Assembly (NCBI GenBank): GCA_037446495.1
Contig: JBBIIL010000019.1
Coordinates: 1 to 45,296, forward strand
Direction of reading: 5' to 3'
Length of the DNA stretch: 45,296 nt
DNA from: CAIXZV01 sp037446495
GTDB lineage: Bacteria; Chloroflexota; Limnocylindria; Limnocylindrales; CSP1-4
Of the stretch, positions 17,784 to 27,451 are shown one piece after another. Numbering within the stretch: position 1 is the first letter of the stretch; each line of letters opens with the position of its first letter. The position numbers were made by a program, and so were the translations under genes. Below the pieces are notes generated by a model. That model saw nothing but the letters and a program-made list of their open reading frames with translations. It was not told the origin of the DNA and searched no databases.

Positions 17784-18275
17784 ATGAACAGGGTCCTCCT
17801 CACCGGTCGCCTCACCCGCGACCCGGAGCTTCGCGCAACGGCCGCTGGCAAGGCGGTCGTCCAGTTCTCCGTCGCCACGCACGAGTACGTGGGCGGCGGC
17901 AAGGAGAAGAGCGAGTTCCACAATGTCGTCGCGTGGGGCCGCCTCGCGGAAACCTGCGGCAAGTACCTGGGCAAGGGCCAGCAGGTCGGCATCGAGGGCC
18001 GCATGCAGACCCGCTCCTGGGACGACGCGCAGAGTGTGCGCCACTGGCGCACGGAGGTCGTCGCGAGTCACGTCGAGATGCTCGCCGGGCGGCGGCGCCG
18101 GGACTACTCGGCCGAGGCGGCCGCGTCGTCGCTCGAGGCGCAGGCCATTGCCGCTGGCATCGAGCCGGATCCGCTCGAGCCGGCGGCCGAGTCGTTCGTC
18201 CCTGCCGGACCGGCCGAGCCGGCGGACGACGAAGACGAGGAGGACGAGCTCCTCGAGGAGGCGGTCGCCGCCTGA
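17784..18275 (+). CDS. ssb: Single-stranded DNA-binding protein with atypical C-terminus
   Basis: OB-fold protein that coats ssDNA in replication and repair. Residues 1-105 have the family pattern: MNRVLLTGRLTRDPELR, VVQFSVATHEYV, SEFHNVVAWGRLAETCGKYLGKGQQVGIEGRMQTRSW. The tail after 108 is Ala/Glu-rich and strongly acidic (DDEDEEDE) but ends in EAVAA, not the usual aspartate-rich motif with IPF at the tip. ATG 17784 has AGGAG ten nt upstream; an in-frame ATG at 17760 is less likely. It is a single-gene unit, not beside rpsF/rpsR, so it may be a second, specialised SSB. It is divergent from purA and convergent with rsmI. Confidence 0.93.
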   Translation: MNRVLLTGRLTRDPELRATAAGKAVVQFSVATHEYVGGGKEKSEFHNVVAWGRLAETCGKYLGKGQQVGIEGRMQTRSWDDAQSVRHWRTEVVASHVEMLAGRRRRDYSAEAAASSLEAQAIAAGIEPDPLEPAAESFVPAGPAEPADDEDEEDELLEEAVAA

Positions 18276-18373
18276 CGCTCGAATCCCCTCACGGCGGCGG
18301 TGCGGACCACCCCTTCCGCGCCGCCGCCGACTCCCGCCGGAGCCGGTTCCAGGTTGGGCAACCACAGGCTGCC

Positions 18374-18391
18374 TGCCGCCAGCGGGCGGCA
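18374..18391. terminator. Hairpin between convergent ssb and rsmI
   Basis: A seven-bp stem, TGCCGCC-AGCG-GGCGGCA, lies in the 159-nt gap between the two convergent stops. There is no T-run, so it is only a candidate bidirectional terminator. The remainder of the gap shows nothing else. Confidence 0.4.
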
Positions 18392-18434
18392 ACCCGCCGA
18401 GTCGGACTCCGTCGGTCGTGTCAAGGCCCGGCGA

Positions 18435-19313
18435 TCAGTCGTGGGCAGCCCCGTAGAGGGCCCGTCGCGGCAGACCCGTCGCACCGGCCACGCGCTTGGC
18501 GGCGTCGGCGCGGGCGACACCGTCGGCGACCAGGCGCTCGACCTCTGCACGGGCCGCGTCGAGCGATTGGGCGGGGTCGGCGGCTGCGACCTGGGCTCTC
18601 CCCCGCCCCCAGCCCACCACGATCACGACCTCGCCGCGCGCGGGGATCCTCCCGTCGGCGGCCTGCTCGGCGAGCTCGCCCAGGGAACTGCGGGCGACCT
18701 GCTCGTGGAGCTTCGTGAGCTCGCGGCACACGGCGCCCGCGCGATCCGACCCGCACACGGCCGCGAGTTCCCGCAACGTGGCCGCCAGCCTCCCGGGCGC
18801 CTCGAACAGGACGGCGCCCCGCTCGTCGGCGGCGATCGCGGCGAGGGCCTCCTTGCGCTCCCGGCCGGAACGCGCGATGAACCCCTCGAACGACCAGCGC
18901 GGCCCGGCAACCCCGGACGAGGCGACAGCGGCGAGCACCGCGGACGCGCCGGGGATCGCCACGACGCTGCCGCCCGCTTTCGCCCACGCGGCGACCAGCC
19001 CCTCGCCAGGATCCGACACGACGGGGGTGCCGGCGTCCGTGACGAGCGCGAGGTCCCCGCCGGCGCCGAGGTGCGCGAGCAGATCGCGCTCGCGAGCCGG
19101 GCCGCTCTGCGCGTGGTAGGACACCGTCCGGGTCGTGATCTCGTAGCGGTCGAGGAGGCGGCGCGTGATCCGCGTGTCCTCCGCGGCGATCAACGGGACG
19201 GCACGCAGCGTCTCGATCGCCCGGACCGTGACATCGCCCAGGTTCCCGATCGGCGTGGCGACGATGTAGAGCGTCCCGCCCACCGCCGGTCCCGGGGCTG
19301 CGCGCCCGCCCAC
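18435..19313 (-). CDS. rsmI: 16S rRNA 2'-O-ribose methyltransferase RsmI
   Basis: Methylates C1402 of 16S rRNA in the decoding centre with SAM. The 292-residue protein of the tetrapyrrole-methylase fold has LYIVATPIGNLGDVTVRAIETL, IAAEDTRITRRLLDRY, VTDAGTPVVSDPG, PGASAVLAAVASSG, FEGFIARSGRERKEAL and the C-terminal helical tail VARADAAKRVAGATGLPRRALY. The start is GTG 19313, one base after the nadE stop. It is the last gene of a run that begins with the peptide ABC operon. Confidence 0.95.
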   Translation of the reverse strand: MGGRAAPGPAVGGTLYIVATPIGNLGDVTVRAIETLRAVPLIAAEDTRITRRLLDRYEITTRTVSYHAQSGPARERDLLAHLGAGGDLALVTDAGTPVVSDPGEGLVAAWAKAGGSVVAIPGASAVLAAVASSGVAGPRWSFEGFIARSGRERKEALAAIAADERGAVLFEAPGRLAATLRELAAVCGSDRAGAVCRELTKLHEQVARSSLGELAEQAADGRIPARGEVVIVVGWGRGRAQVAAADPAQSLDAARAEVERLVADGVARADAAKRVAGATGLPRRALYGAAHD

Positions 19314-19314
19314 G

Positions 19315-20229
19315 CTAGACCTTCGCCGAGCCGGGCCGGCGCCGCGGGTAGAGGTAGTCCACGCCCGCCGTCCTGGGCCCGAGCTTCGCGATCGGCGGCA
19401 CCTGGCGCTTGAACTCCGCCCCCGCGATCATGCGGTCCACGCGCTCGACGAGGGCCTGGTCGAAGCCCATCGCCACCATGTCGCCCACGCTCCGCCGCCG
19501 GTCCACGCGCCAGAACAGCAGGCGGTCGAGGACCGGGTAGCTGAACCCGGCCTCGGCCTCGTCCGTCTGGCCGGGCCACAGGTCCGCCGAGGGCGCCTTG
19601 CGGATCACCGCCTCGGGCACGCCCACAGCTGCGGACAGCTGCCGGACCTGGCTCTTGTAGAGGTCGCCGATGGGGTTGAAGGCGCAGGCCGAATCGCCGA
19701 ACAGCGTCGTGTAGCCGATGAGCGACTCGGTCTTGTTGCCCGTGCCGACCACGAGCCCGCGCCACGTCACGGACCGGTCGTAGAGCGTCGCCATCCGCAT
19801 CCGGGCCATGAAGTTGCCGCGCCGGAGCGCGGACGCCTCGAGCGACCCGGGACCACCCTCGCCTGCGAACCCGTCCGCCCCGAAGTACCCGTCCACCATC
19901 CCGGTGATCTCGACCAGCTCGGACGCGCACCCCAGCGCCGCGACAACCGCCTCGGCGTCGCCCTGGGAGGCCGGCGAGGAGGTCCGGTACGGCATCATCA
20001 CGCACAGCAGGCGCTCGGGGCCGATGGCCTCGGCGACGAGGTACGCCACGAGCGCCGAGTCGATCCCACCCGAGAGCCCGAGTACGGCCCGCTCGAACCC
20101 GGCCTGGCGCAGCTGGCCTCGGATGAACTGGGCGATGACGCGGCGGGCGACGCCGGTGTCGATCGCGAGCTCGGCGGGCAGCTCGAACATCGGCTCGCCG
20201 GCTGGCGCCTCGGTCTCGTTCGCCGTCAC
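19315..20229 (-). CDS. nadE: NAD+ synthetase (synthetase domain only)
   Basis: Amidates deamido-NAD to NAD+, the last step of NAD synthesis. The 304-residue protein has the N-type PP-loop SGGIDS (53-58), MPYRTSS, GTGNKTESLIGYTTLFGD and the late KAPSADLWPGQTDE loop. It has no attached glutaminase domain. The gene directly upstream encodes a nitrilase-fold amidase, overlapping by GTGA at 20226-20229. Together they probably work as a two-part glutamine-dependent enzyme. The short form alone could use free ammonia. Confidence 0.94.
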   Translation of the reverse strand: MTANETEAPAGEPMFELPAELAIDTGVARRVIAQFIRGQLRQAGFERAVLGLSGGIDSALVAYLVAEAIGPERLLCVMMPYRTSSPASQGDAEAVVAALGCASELVEITGMVDGYFGADGFAGEGGPGSLEASALRRGNFMARMRMATLYDRSVTWRGLVVGTGNKTESLIGYTTLFGDSACAFNPIGDLYKSQVRQLSAAVGVPEAVIRKAPSADLWPGQTDEAEAGFSYPVLDRLLFWRVDRRRSVGDMVAMGFDQALVERVDRMIAGAEFKRQVPPIAKLGPRTAGVDYLYPRRRPGSAKV

Positions 20230-21110
20230 GACCGGCCGTCCTCGCCGAGTTCGGCCCGGTCAGCCACGATGCGGCCCCACTCGCGCTCGATCAGCTCAGG
20301 CCGCTCGTCGCGCAGCAGCGGCAGCGTGATCCGTTCGCGGCGCACGTCGGAGAGGTCGATGTCCGCGACGAACAGCCCCTCCTCGAACATCGGCGCGCTG
20401 AAGATCGCGGCGCCGGTCGGGCCGATCACCTCCGACCCGCCCCAGAACGAGAGCGACTCGTCCACGCCGACACGGTTGCAGAACACCACGAACGACGTCG
20501 TGAGCTGCGCGTAGGTGCGCATCAGCGTCCGCCACGACGCCGCGGTGCCCAGGCCCACCTCGTGGGTGGACGCGAGGTCGCGGCCCGGCGATGACGACAC
20601 GTTGATCAGCAGCTGCGCCCCGTCCAGCGCGAGCAGCTGTGGCGTGGACACGTGCCAGAAGTCCTCGCACACCGCGAGCCCCACGCCGACGCCCAGCCGC
20701 GACGGGGTCGCCCGCACCATGTCGCCCGGCGCGAAGAACCGGCGCTCGTCGAACAGCCCGTACGTGGGCAGGAACACCTTCCGGTGGACATGCGCCACCA
20801 CCCCGTCCTCGAGCAGCGCGGCGGCGATGAACAGCCGGTGGTCCGCCGACTCCTCCACGAACGACACGACCGCCGACAGGCCGTGCGACGCCGTGGCCAG
20901 TGCGGCCAGCCGTGGATCGTCGAGCCGCATCGCCACCTCGGCCGCGAGGTCCTGGAGCTGGTACCCGGTGAGTCCGAGCTCGGGGAACACGACGAGGCCG
21001 GCCGCCCGGTCTCGGGCCTCGGCCATCAGCTCGTGGTGGTGCGCGAGGTTGGCCTCGAGGTCCCCGAGACGCGGCGCGATCTGGGCGAGGGCGATGCGGA
21101 GCGGCTGCAC
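20226..21110 (-). CDS. Nitrilase-superfamily amidohydrolase, probable glutaminase partner of NadE
   Basis: Carbon-nitrogen hydrolase with the Glu-Lys-Cys triad in the correct order: E44 in VFPELGLTGY, K111 in HVHRKVFLPTYGLFDE and C148 in VCEDFWH. The 294-residue length is a single nitrilase domain. FLPTYGLFDERRFF resembles the glutaminase domain of fused glutamine-dependent NAD synthetases, which supports the role as NadE's ammonia source. The start is GTG 21110, ten nt after the ABC gene stop. It might instead be an independent omega-amidase or N-carbamoylputrescine amidase. Confidence 0.85.
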   Translation of the reverse strand: MQPLRIALAQIAPRLGDLEANLAHHHELMAEARDRAAGLVVFPELGLTGYQLQDLAAEVAMRLDDPRLAALATASHGLSAVVSFVEESADHRLFIAAALLEDGVVAHVHRKVFLPTYGLFDERRFFAPGDMVRATPSRLGVGVGLAVCEDFWHVSTPQLLALDGAQLLINVSSSPGRDLASTHEVGLGTAASWRTLMRTYAQLTTSFVVFCNRVGVDESLSFWGGSEVIGPTGAAIFSAPMFEEGLFVADIDLSDVRRERITLPLLRDERPELIEREWGRIVADRAELGEDGRS

Positions 21111-21120
21111 GCCCTCGAGT

Positions 21121-22292
<1,172 letters not shown>

Positions 22293-22296
<4 letters not shown>

Positions 22297-23417
22297 CGGG
22301 AGGCGCTCCCGCTCGCCGTGGCGCTGGCAGGCCGCACGGCAGCCTGGCTGGCTGGCGGCGGCGCGGGCACGAAGTCGGGATCCAGGGGCGACCCCGCTGC
22401 CGCCTCCTCGGCCGTCGGCCGGTTCCAGCAGGCGATCCGGTGCGTGGCAGCGGGCCCGGTGGTCCGGACGGCCTCGCCGGGGGCCAGGGGCAGGTACGGC
22501 TCGAGTGGGGGGATCTCGGTCCAGCAGCGATCGATGCGCCAGGCGCAGCGGGGCGCGAACTGGCAGCCGACCGGCTGCCGCCGGAGGTCGGGCGGCACGC
22601 CCTCGATCGGGATCAGGGGCTCGTCCGCCGCGGCGTCCAGCCGCGGGATCGAGTGGAGCAGCCCAACCGTGTAGGGATGCCGGGGCGTGGCGAACAGGTC
22701 GGCTGTCGTCGCCGCCTCGACGACGAAACCCGCGTACATGACGTTGATCCGGCTGGTCATCCCGGCCACGACGCCCAGGTCGTGGGTGATCAGGATGACC
22801 GCGGTCGCCTGCTCGTGCGTCAGGCGCTGCAGGAGCTCCAGGACCTGCGCCTGGATCGTGACGTCCAGGGCCGTCGTGGGCTCGTCGGCGATGAGCAGCT
22901 TGGGCTCGAGCGCGAGCGCCATGGCGATCATCACGCGCTGCCGCATGCCGCCGCTGAACTGGTGCGGGAAGTTGCGCAGCCGGGCGGCGGCCTCGGCGAT
23001 GCCCACCATGCCCAGCAGCTCGATCGCGCGCTTGCGGGCGTCCGCCTTCGTGACCGGCCGGTGGGCCTGGATCGTCTCGACCATCTGCTCCTCGATGGTG
23101 AGGACCGGGTTCAGGCTCGTCATCGGATCCTGGAAGATCATCGCGATGTCGCGGCCACGCAGGTCGCGCATCGACGCCTCGTCCAGCTTCGTCAGGTCCA
23201 GGCCGTCGAACGCCACCTCGCCGCGCTCGATGAAGCCGGCCGGCTCAGGCAGCAGCCGCATGATCGCGAGGTTGGTGACGCTCTTGCCGCAGCCCGACTC
23301 GCCCACCAGCCCGATCGTCTCCCCCTCGTCGACGTCGAGCGAGACGCCGTTGACGGCGTGGACCGTCCCGTCGTGGGTGCGGAACCGGACCGTGAGGTCG
23401 CGGACGGAGAGCAGCAT
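22293..23417 (-). CDS. dppD: Oligopeptide/dipeptide ABC transporter ATP-binding protein (OppD/DppD type), operon 1
   Basis: Partner ATPase to the gene above. The 374-residue protein has Walker A GESGCGKS (39-46), FQDPMTSLNPV, signature FSGGMRQR, LLIADEPTTALDVT and THDLGVV. The C-terminal extension carries GCQFAPRC, RCW and ACW cysteines, then an Ala/Pro tail. The ATG at 23417 follows dppC by five nt. A much longer upstream frame in the same phase is an antisense-type shadow over dppC, and the true start is clear from homology. Confidence 0.94.
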
Positions 23418-23422
23418 CGTTC

Positions 23423-24316
23423 CTACCGCTTGAGGCGCGGGTCGATGGACTCGCGGAGCCCGTCGCCGAGGAGGTTGAAACCGATCGCGCTGACCACGAT
23501 CGCGATCCCGGGGAACAGGATCAGGTAGGGCGCCGACTGCAGGAACCGCGCGGAGTCGGTGAGCATCTCGCCCCACTCCGCCACCCGGGGGTCGCCCGGC
23601 CCGAGGCCCAGGAAGCCGAGGCCCGCCACGTCGATGATGGCGGTCGCCATCGCCAGCGTCGCGGCCACGATCAGCGGCGTGAGGGCGTTGGGCATCAGGT
23701 GACGCAGCAGGATCCGGGTGGGCGTGGCGCCCTCGGAACGGGCCGCGGTGGCGAAGTCCGCCTCCTTGAGCCCCAGCAGGCTGCCGCGCAGCAGGCGGGC
23801 GAACATCGGCGCGTAGGCGATCCCGACCGCGAGCATGATCTGCACCTGGCCCTGGCCGAGCCAGGCGACGATCCCGATCGCGAGCAGGATGCCCGGCACG
23901 GCCAGGAGCACGTCGGTGACGCGCATCAGCACCGTGTCCACCCTGCCGCCCATGCCCCCGGCGAGGGCCCCCAGGGAAATGCCGACGACCAGCCCGAAGA
24001 ACACCGCGACGACCCCGACCACGAGGCTGACGCGCGCGCCGTAGACGACCCTGCTGAACTCGTCCCGGCCCAGCAGGTCGGTCCCCATCAGGTGCTGCCA
24101 TGACGGCGGCTGCTTGCTGGCCGCGATGTTCCCGACCGCGGGGTCGAAGGGCGCGATCAGCGGCGCGAAGACCGCCGTGAACACGAACAGCGCGATGAAG
24201 GCGAGCCCCAGCATCGCCGGCCGGTTGCGGGTCAGGCGGCCGAGCGCGTCCCGCCACAGGCCCCGGCTCGCCCGCTCCGGCAGGTCGATGACGAACGACG
24301 TGGTCTGAGCGGCCAT
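23423..24316 (-). CDS. dppC: Peptide ABC transporter permease (DppC/OppC type), operon 1
   Basis: Inner-membrane subunit with an N-terminal cytosolic stretch (FVIDLPERASRGLW), a first TM helix (LGLAFIALFVFTAVFAPLIA), then the HLMGTDLLGRDEFSRVVYGAR signature and five further helices. The EAA loop (FATAARSEGATPTRILLRHLMPNAL) contacts the ATPase. Length is 297 residues. Its ATG is directly next to the dppB stop. Confidence 0.95.
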   Translation of the reverse strand: MAAQTTSFVIDLPERASRGLWRDALGRLTRNRPAMLGLAFIALFVFTAVFAPLIAPFDPAVGNIAASKQPPSWQHLMGTDLLGRDEFSRVVYGARVSLVVGVVAVFFGLVVGISLGALAGGMGGRVDTVLMRVTDVLLAVPGILLAIGIVAWLGQGQVQIMLAVGIAYAPMFARLLRGSLLGLKEADFATAARSEGATPTRILLRHLMPNALTPLIVAATLAMATAIIDVAGLGFLGLGPGDPRVAEWGEMLTDSARFLQSAPYLILFPGIAIVVSAIGFNLLGDGLRESIDPRLKR

Positions 24317-25321
24317 CTACGAGTACCTGATCCGCGGGTTGAGGAAGGCGTAGCCGATGTCCACCACCAGGTTCACCACCAGGAAGATGACGGCGAAGAT
24401 GAGGATCAGCGACTGCACGACGATGTAGTCGTGGTTCTGGATCGAGGTGACCACCCACGATCCGACGCCGGGCCAGCCGAACACCGTCTCGGTCAGGACG
24501 GCGCCGGCGAGCAGGGACCCGACCTGGAGGCCGATCACGGTGATCACCGGCAGCCACGCGTTGCGCATGATGTGGCGATCGTCGACGCGACGGCTCTTAA
24601 GCCCCTTCGCCCGCGCGGTCCGCACGTAGTCCTCGTTGTTGACGTCGATGACGGACGCCCGCGTGATGCGGGTGATGATGGCCAGGGGGATGGACCCCAG
24701 CGCGATCGCCGGCAGGATCAGGTGGGTGAACGAATCGAGCACGGCCCTCGGCTGCCCCGTCAGGATCGCGTCGAAGATCGGGAAGTGCGTCACCGACGGC
24801 ACGTTGAGGCGGGGGTCGCTGGGGCCCAGGGCCGGCAGCCAGTGGAGCTGCACGGCGAACACGAACACCAGCGTGTAGCCCAGGACGAAGATCGGGATGG
24901 AGATCCCGAGGAGCGAGATCACGGTCACCAGGCCGTCGATCCAGCTGTTGGGGTGCCGCGCGGCGAGCCGGCCGAGCGGGATGCCGAGCCCGACGGCGAA
25001 GGCGAGCGCCCCGAGCGTGAGCTCGACCGTGACCGGGAACCGCAGGGCGAACGTGGCCGTGACTGCCCGCCCGTCCACGAAGCTCGACCCGAAGTTGCCC
25101 TGGAGCAGCTGCCCCATGTAGTTGAGGTACTGCACGTAGAGCGGCCGGTCCAGCCCCAGCGTCGCGTGGATCTGCGCCGTCAGCTCGGGGGTCGCGTGCT
25201 GGCCGAGGATGGCGACCGCGGGGTCGCCGGGCAGCAGGCGCAGGAACAGGAACAGGATGATGGACAGCCCGAACAGGACGGGGATCGCCCCGAGCACGCG
25301 TCGGACGATGAACCTCGCCAC
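24317..25321 (-). CDS. dppB: Peptide ABC transporter permease (DppB/OppB type), operon 1
   Basis: Membrane partner of DppC, 334 residues, beginning ARFIVRRVLGAIPVLFGLSIILFLFL with PGDPAV after the first helix. The EAA loop YVRTARAKGLKSRRVDDRHIMRNAWLPV and the C-terminal helix are in place. The start is GTG 25321. An AGGAGG lies 14 nt upstream, farther than normal. A closer ATG is out of frame, so the exact start is a little uncertain. It is separated from its binding-protein gene by 149 nt that hold three stem-loops. Confidence 0.93.
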   Translation of the reverse strand: MARFIVRRVLGAIPVLFGLSIILFLFLRLLPGDPAVAILGQHATPELTAQIHATLGLDRPLYVQYLNYMGQLLQGNFGSSFVDGRAVTATFALRFPVTVELTLGALAFAVGLGIPLGRLAARHPNSWIDGLVTVISLLGISIPIFVLGYTLVFVFAVQLHWLPALGPSDPRLNVPSVTHFPIFDAILTGQPRAVLDSFTHLILPAIALGSIPLAIITRITRASVIDVNNEDYVRTARAKGLKSRRVDDRHIMRNAWLPVITVIGLQVGSLLAGAVLTETVFGWPGVGSWVVTSIQNHDYIVVQSLILIFAVIFLVVNLVVDIGYAFLNPRIRYS

Positions 25322-25347
25322 GGGCGGACGACATGCCTCCTTTGGCC

Positions 25348-25382
25348 ATGGCCCCCGTGCTCTCGCGAGCCTCGGGGGCCAT
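25348..25382 (-). repeat. Stem-loop before dppB
   Basis: A perfect 10-bp inverted repeat (ATGGCCCCCG and CGGGGGCCAT) surrounds 15 nt that hold a further small stem, GCTC-TCGC-GAGC. It lies just upstream of the AGGAGG near the dppB start. It may regulate dppB translation or protect a processed mRNA end. Confidence 0.6.
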
Positions 25383-25407
25383 GATCATGCGTTTGCCTGG
25401 TGCGGAC

Positions 25408-25463
25408 GGGACCGGCCCGACAGGCCGGTCCCTCCAGCGCCTCCGGCGATGTCACCGGAGGCG
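25408..25463 (-). repeat. Two GC-rich stem-loops after the binding-protein gene of operon 1
   Basis: The first is GGGACCGGCC-CGACA-GGCCGGTCCC (25408-25432), ten bp. The second is CGCCTCCGG, eight-nt loop, CCGGAGGCG (25438-25463), nine bp. They begin eight nt past the SBP stop. No T-run follows, so a full Rho-independent terminator is unlikely. Stabilising or partially terminating hairpins at this place are known to raise binding-protein expression over permease expression in ABC operons. Confidence 0.65.
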
Positions 25464-25470
25464 GTGCGTC

Positions 25471-27240
25471 CTACGGCTGGATCCAGACCGAGTTGAAGTG
25501 CTCGGTCCCGTTGCTGGCGCCCACGAAGCCGTGGACCTTGGTCGTGTAGGCGCCTGGGGGCGTCGAGTTGACGATCGGGATGGTGGGCATGTCGGCCGCG
25601 ATGAGGTCCTGGGCCTGGCCCCACAGCGCGTTGGCCGCATCGGCCGTCGGCGCCTGGAGGGCCTGCTGGAACAGGGTGTTCATCTGGTCGTTCTTGTAGC
25701 CGAACTGCGGGTTCGGCTTGCCGCCGACATAGCCGAAGAAGGCGGTGTTGAGGAAGTTGTCCGCGCCGGCCCAGTCGCAGGTCCAGCCGAACAGGAACAT
25801 CGGCAGGTGGCCGTTGGTGGCGTCGCCGACGTAGCCGGCGTGCCAGTCCTCGGTCTTGAGCGACACCGTGAAGCCGAGCGCCGTGAGGTCCTGGGCGATG
25901 GCCTGGGCCTCATTCTTGGGATCGGGCATGTACGGGCGGACGACGTTCGAGGGGTAGTACAGGTCGATCTTGAGCTGGTCAGCCGTGAGGCCGGCCTTGG
26001 CCAGGGAGGCCTTGGCGGCCGTCACGTCGTAGGTCGGCAGGGTCTGGGCCTTGAAGCCGATCGTGGCGGGCGGCATCCAGCTCTGGGGGATCTTGCCCTG
26101 GCCCGCATACAGGGCGTCGATGATGCCCTGCTTGTTGATTGCCTGGGCAATCGCGAAGCGGACGTCCTTGTTGGCGTAGATGGTCGTGGTCGCGGCGCCG
26201 CCGGCCTTGCTCTGGAGCGCCTGGTTCAGGCCGAGGTACCCCATGTTGCAGGAGTCGCCGCGGTTGATGATGGACAGCCCGGCGCCCTGCGCCGTCGCCA
26301 CGTCTCCGGGCGCGATCGCGAACGCGAGGTCGACGCTGCCGGCCTGGAGGGCCTGGATCGTCGCCGTCGAGTCGCCGATCGGCTTGAAGGTGATCTGGTC
26401 AACGTGCGCCGCGTTGGCGGTGTCCCAGTAGTTGGGGTTCTTCACCAGGGTGACGTGGTCGCCCGGGACCCACTCCTTGAGCACGAACGGGCCGGTGCCG
26501 ACCATGCTCGTGCCCTTGCCCTGGGCGTAGTTGTTGTTGGCCAGCGGGGTGGTGTCGGCCTTGGCCGCCTGCAGCGCCGTCGGGCTCTGGATGCCGAAGA
26601 CCTGGAGGGTCTGCGCCAGGAGGAAGTTCGACTGCGGCGCCTTGAGCGTCATGACGACGGTCGTGTCGTTGGGGGCATCGACGGACACGATGTTGGAGTC
26701 CGCGCCGAAGCCCCCGAAGACCGCGCCGTAGTAGTACGCGTTGTCCTGGAGGTCGCCCTTGGGATAGTTCTTCCAGCGGTCGTAGTTGAACTTCACGGCA
26801 GCGGCATTGAACGGCGTGCCGTCGGAGAAGGTCACGCCCGTGCGCAGGGTGAAGGTGTAGGTCTTGCCGTCGGCGCTGACCGTCGGCATGGACGCCGCCA
26901 GCACCGGGATGACCTGGCTGATGGTGCCCGGCGCAAGACCGACCAGGCCCTCGACCACCTGGGTCGCAACGTACAGGGAGTTGCCGTCGCTCACCAGGGA
27001 GGGGTCAGCGAAGACCATGTCGCCCTGGAGGGCGACGACCAGGTTGCCGCCATTGACGGCGCCGGCGGACGGCGAGGCGACCGCTGAGGCGGACGCCGAG
27101 GGAGCCGACGAGGCCGCCGCCGAGGCAGAAGCGGACGGGGCTGCCGATGGCGCAGCCGACGGGGTCGCCGCCGAGCCACCGCAGGCAGCGACCGCAATGG
27201 CGGTCGCCGCGAGCAGCGCTCCCAAGCGGTTACGAGACAT
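25471..27240 (-). CDS. dppA: Peptide ABC transporter substrate-binding lipoprotein (SBP_bac_5), operon 1
   Basis: Secreted, lipid-anchored binding protein. Of 589 residues, the first 20 are a lipoprotein signal ending AVAAC (C20), then an Ala/Ser/Pro linker to about 62. The two-lobed SBP_bac_5 fold follows: GGNLVVALQGD, VVEGLVGLAPGT, YTFTLRTGVTFSDGTPF, VGTGPFVLKEWVPGDHVTLVKNPNYW, and a C-terminal lobe-closing segment with VHGFV. ATG 27240 has an extended AGGAGGAGGAG SD. It is the first gene of a unit that continues through dppBCDF, the amidase, nadE and rsmI. Peptide specificity cannot be read from sequence. Confidence 0.94.
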   Translation of the reverse strand: MSRNRLGALLAATAIAVAACGGSAATPSAAPSAAPSASASAAASSAPSASASAVASPSAGAVNGGNLVVALQGDMVFADPSLVSDGNSLYVATQVVEGLVGLAPGTISQVIPVLAASMPTVSADGKTYTFTLRTGVTFSDGTPFNAAAVKFNYDRWKNYPKGDLQDNAYYYGAVFGGFGADSNIVSVDAPNDTTVVMTLKAPQSNFLLAQTLQVFGIQSPTALQAAKADTTPLANNNYAQGKGTSMVGTGPFVLKEWVPGDHVTLVKNPNYWDTANAAHVDQITFKPIGDSTATIQALQAGSVDLAFAIAPGDVATAQGAGLSIINRGDSCNMGYLGLNQALQSKAGGAATTTIYANKDVRFAIAQAINKQGIIDALYAGQGKIPQSWMPPATIGFKAQTLPTYDVTAAKASLAKAGLTADQLKIDLYYPSNVVRPYMPDPKNEAQAIAQDLTALGFTVSLKTEDWHAGYVGDATNGHLPMFLFGWTCDWAGADNFLNTAFFGYVGGKPNPQFGYKNDQMNTLFQQALQAPTADAANALWGQAQDLIAADMPTIPIVNSTPPGAYTTKVHGFVGASNGTEHFNSVWIQP

Positions 27241-27451
27241 CTCTCCTCCTCCTGTTGCCGAGGTATGGACGGTCGCACCGTCAGGCGACCGGCCCGGCGC
27301 CGGTTCCTCCGCCATTTGTCGCAGCATCATACCCAGCCCGGCCCTGACCGGGCGGCGGGCGCCACTCGGACGCACGATGCTAGGCTCTCGCCTGGCCGTC
27401 GTCCTCCTCGGAGCACCGCGACGGACCCGCTGCCGGAGCCGTCACGCCCGC
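27241..27451. other. Divergent region between two binding-protein genes
   Basis: It contains the strong SD of the minus-strand SBP and a -10-like TATGAT on the minus strand (27326-27331) with no good -35. On the plus side, GGAG at 27434-27437 is 14 nt before the ATG at 27452. No gene is supported here. Confidence 0.45.

Noticed and set aside
25333..27087. 584-codon open frame opposite the operon 1 binding protein
   Set aside because: Antisense shadow of a strongly supported lipoprotein gene.
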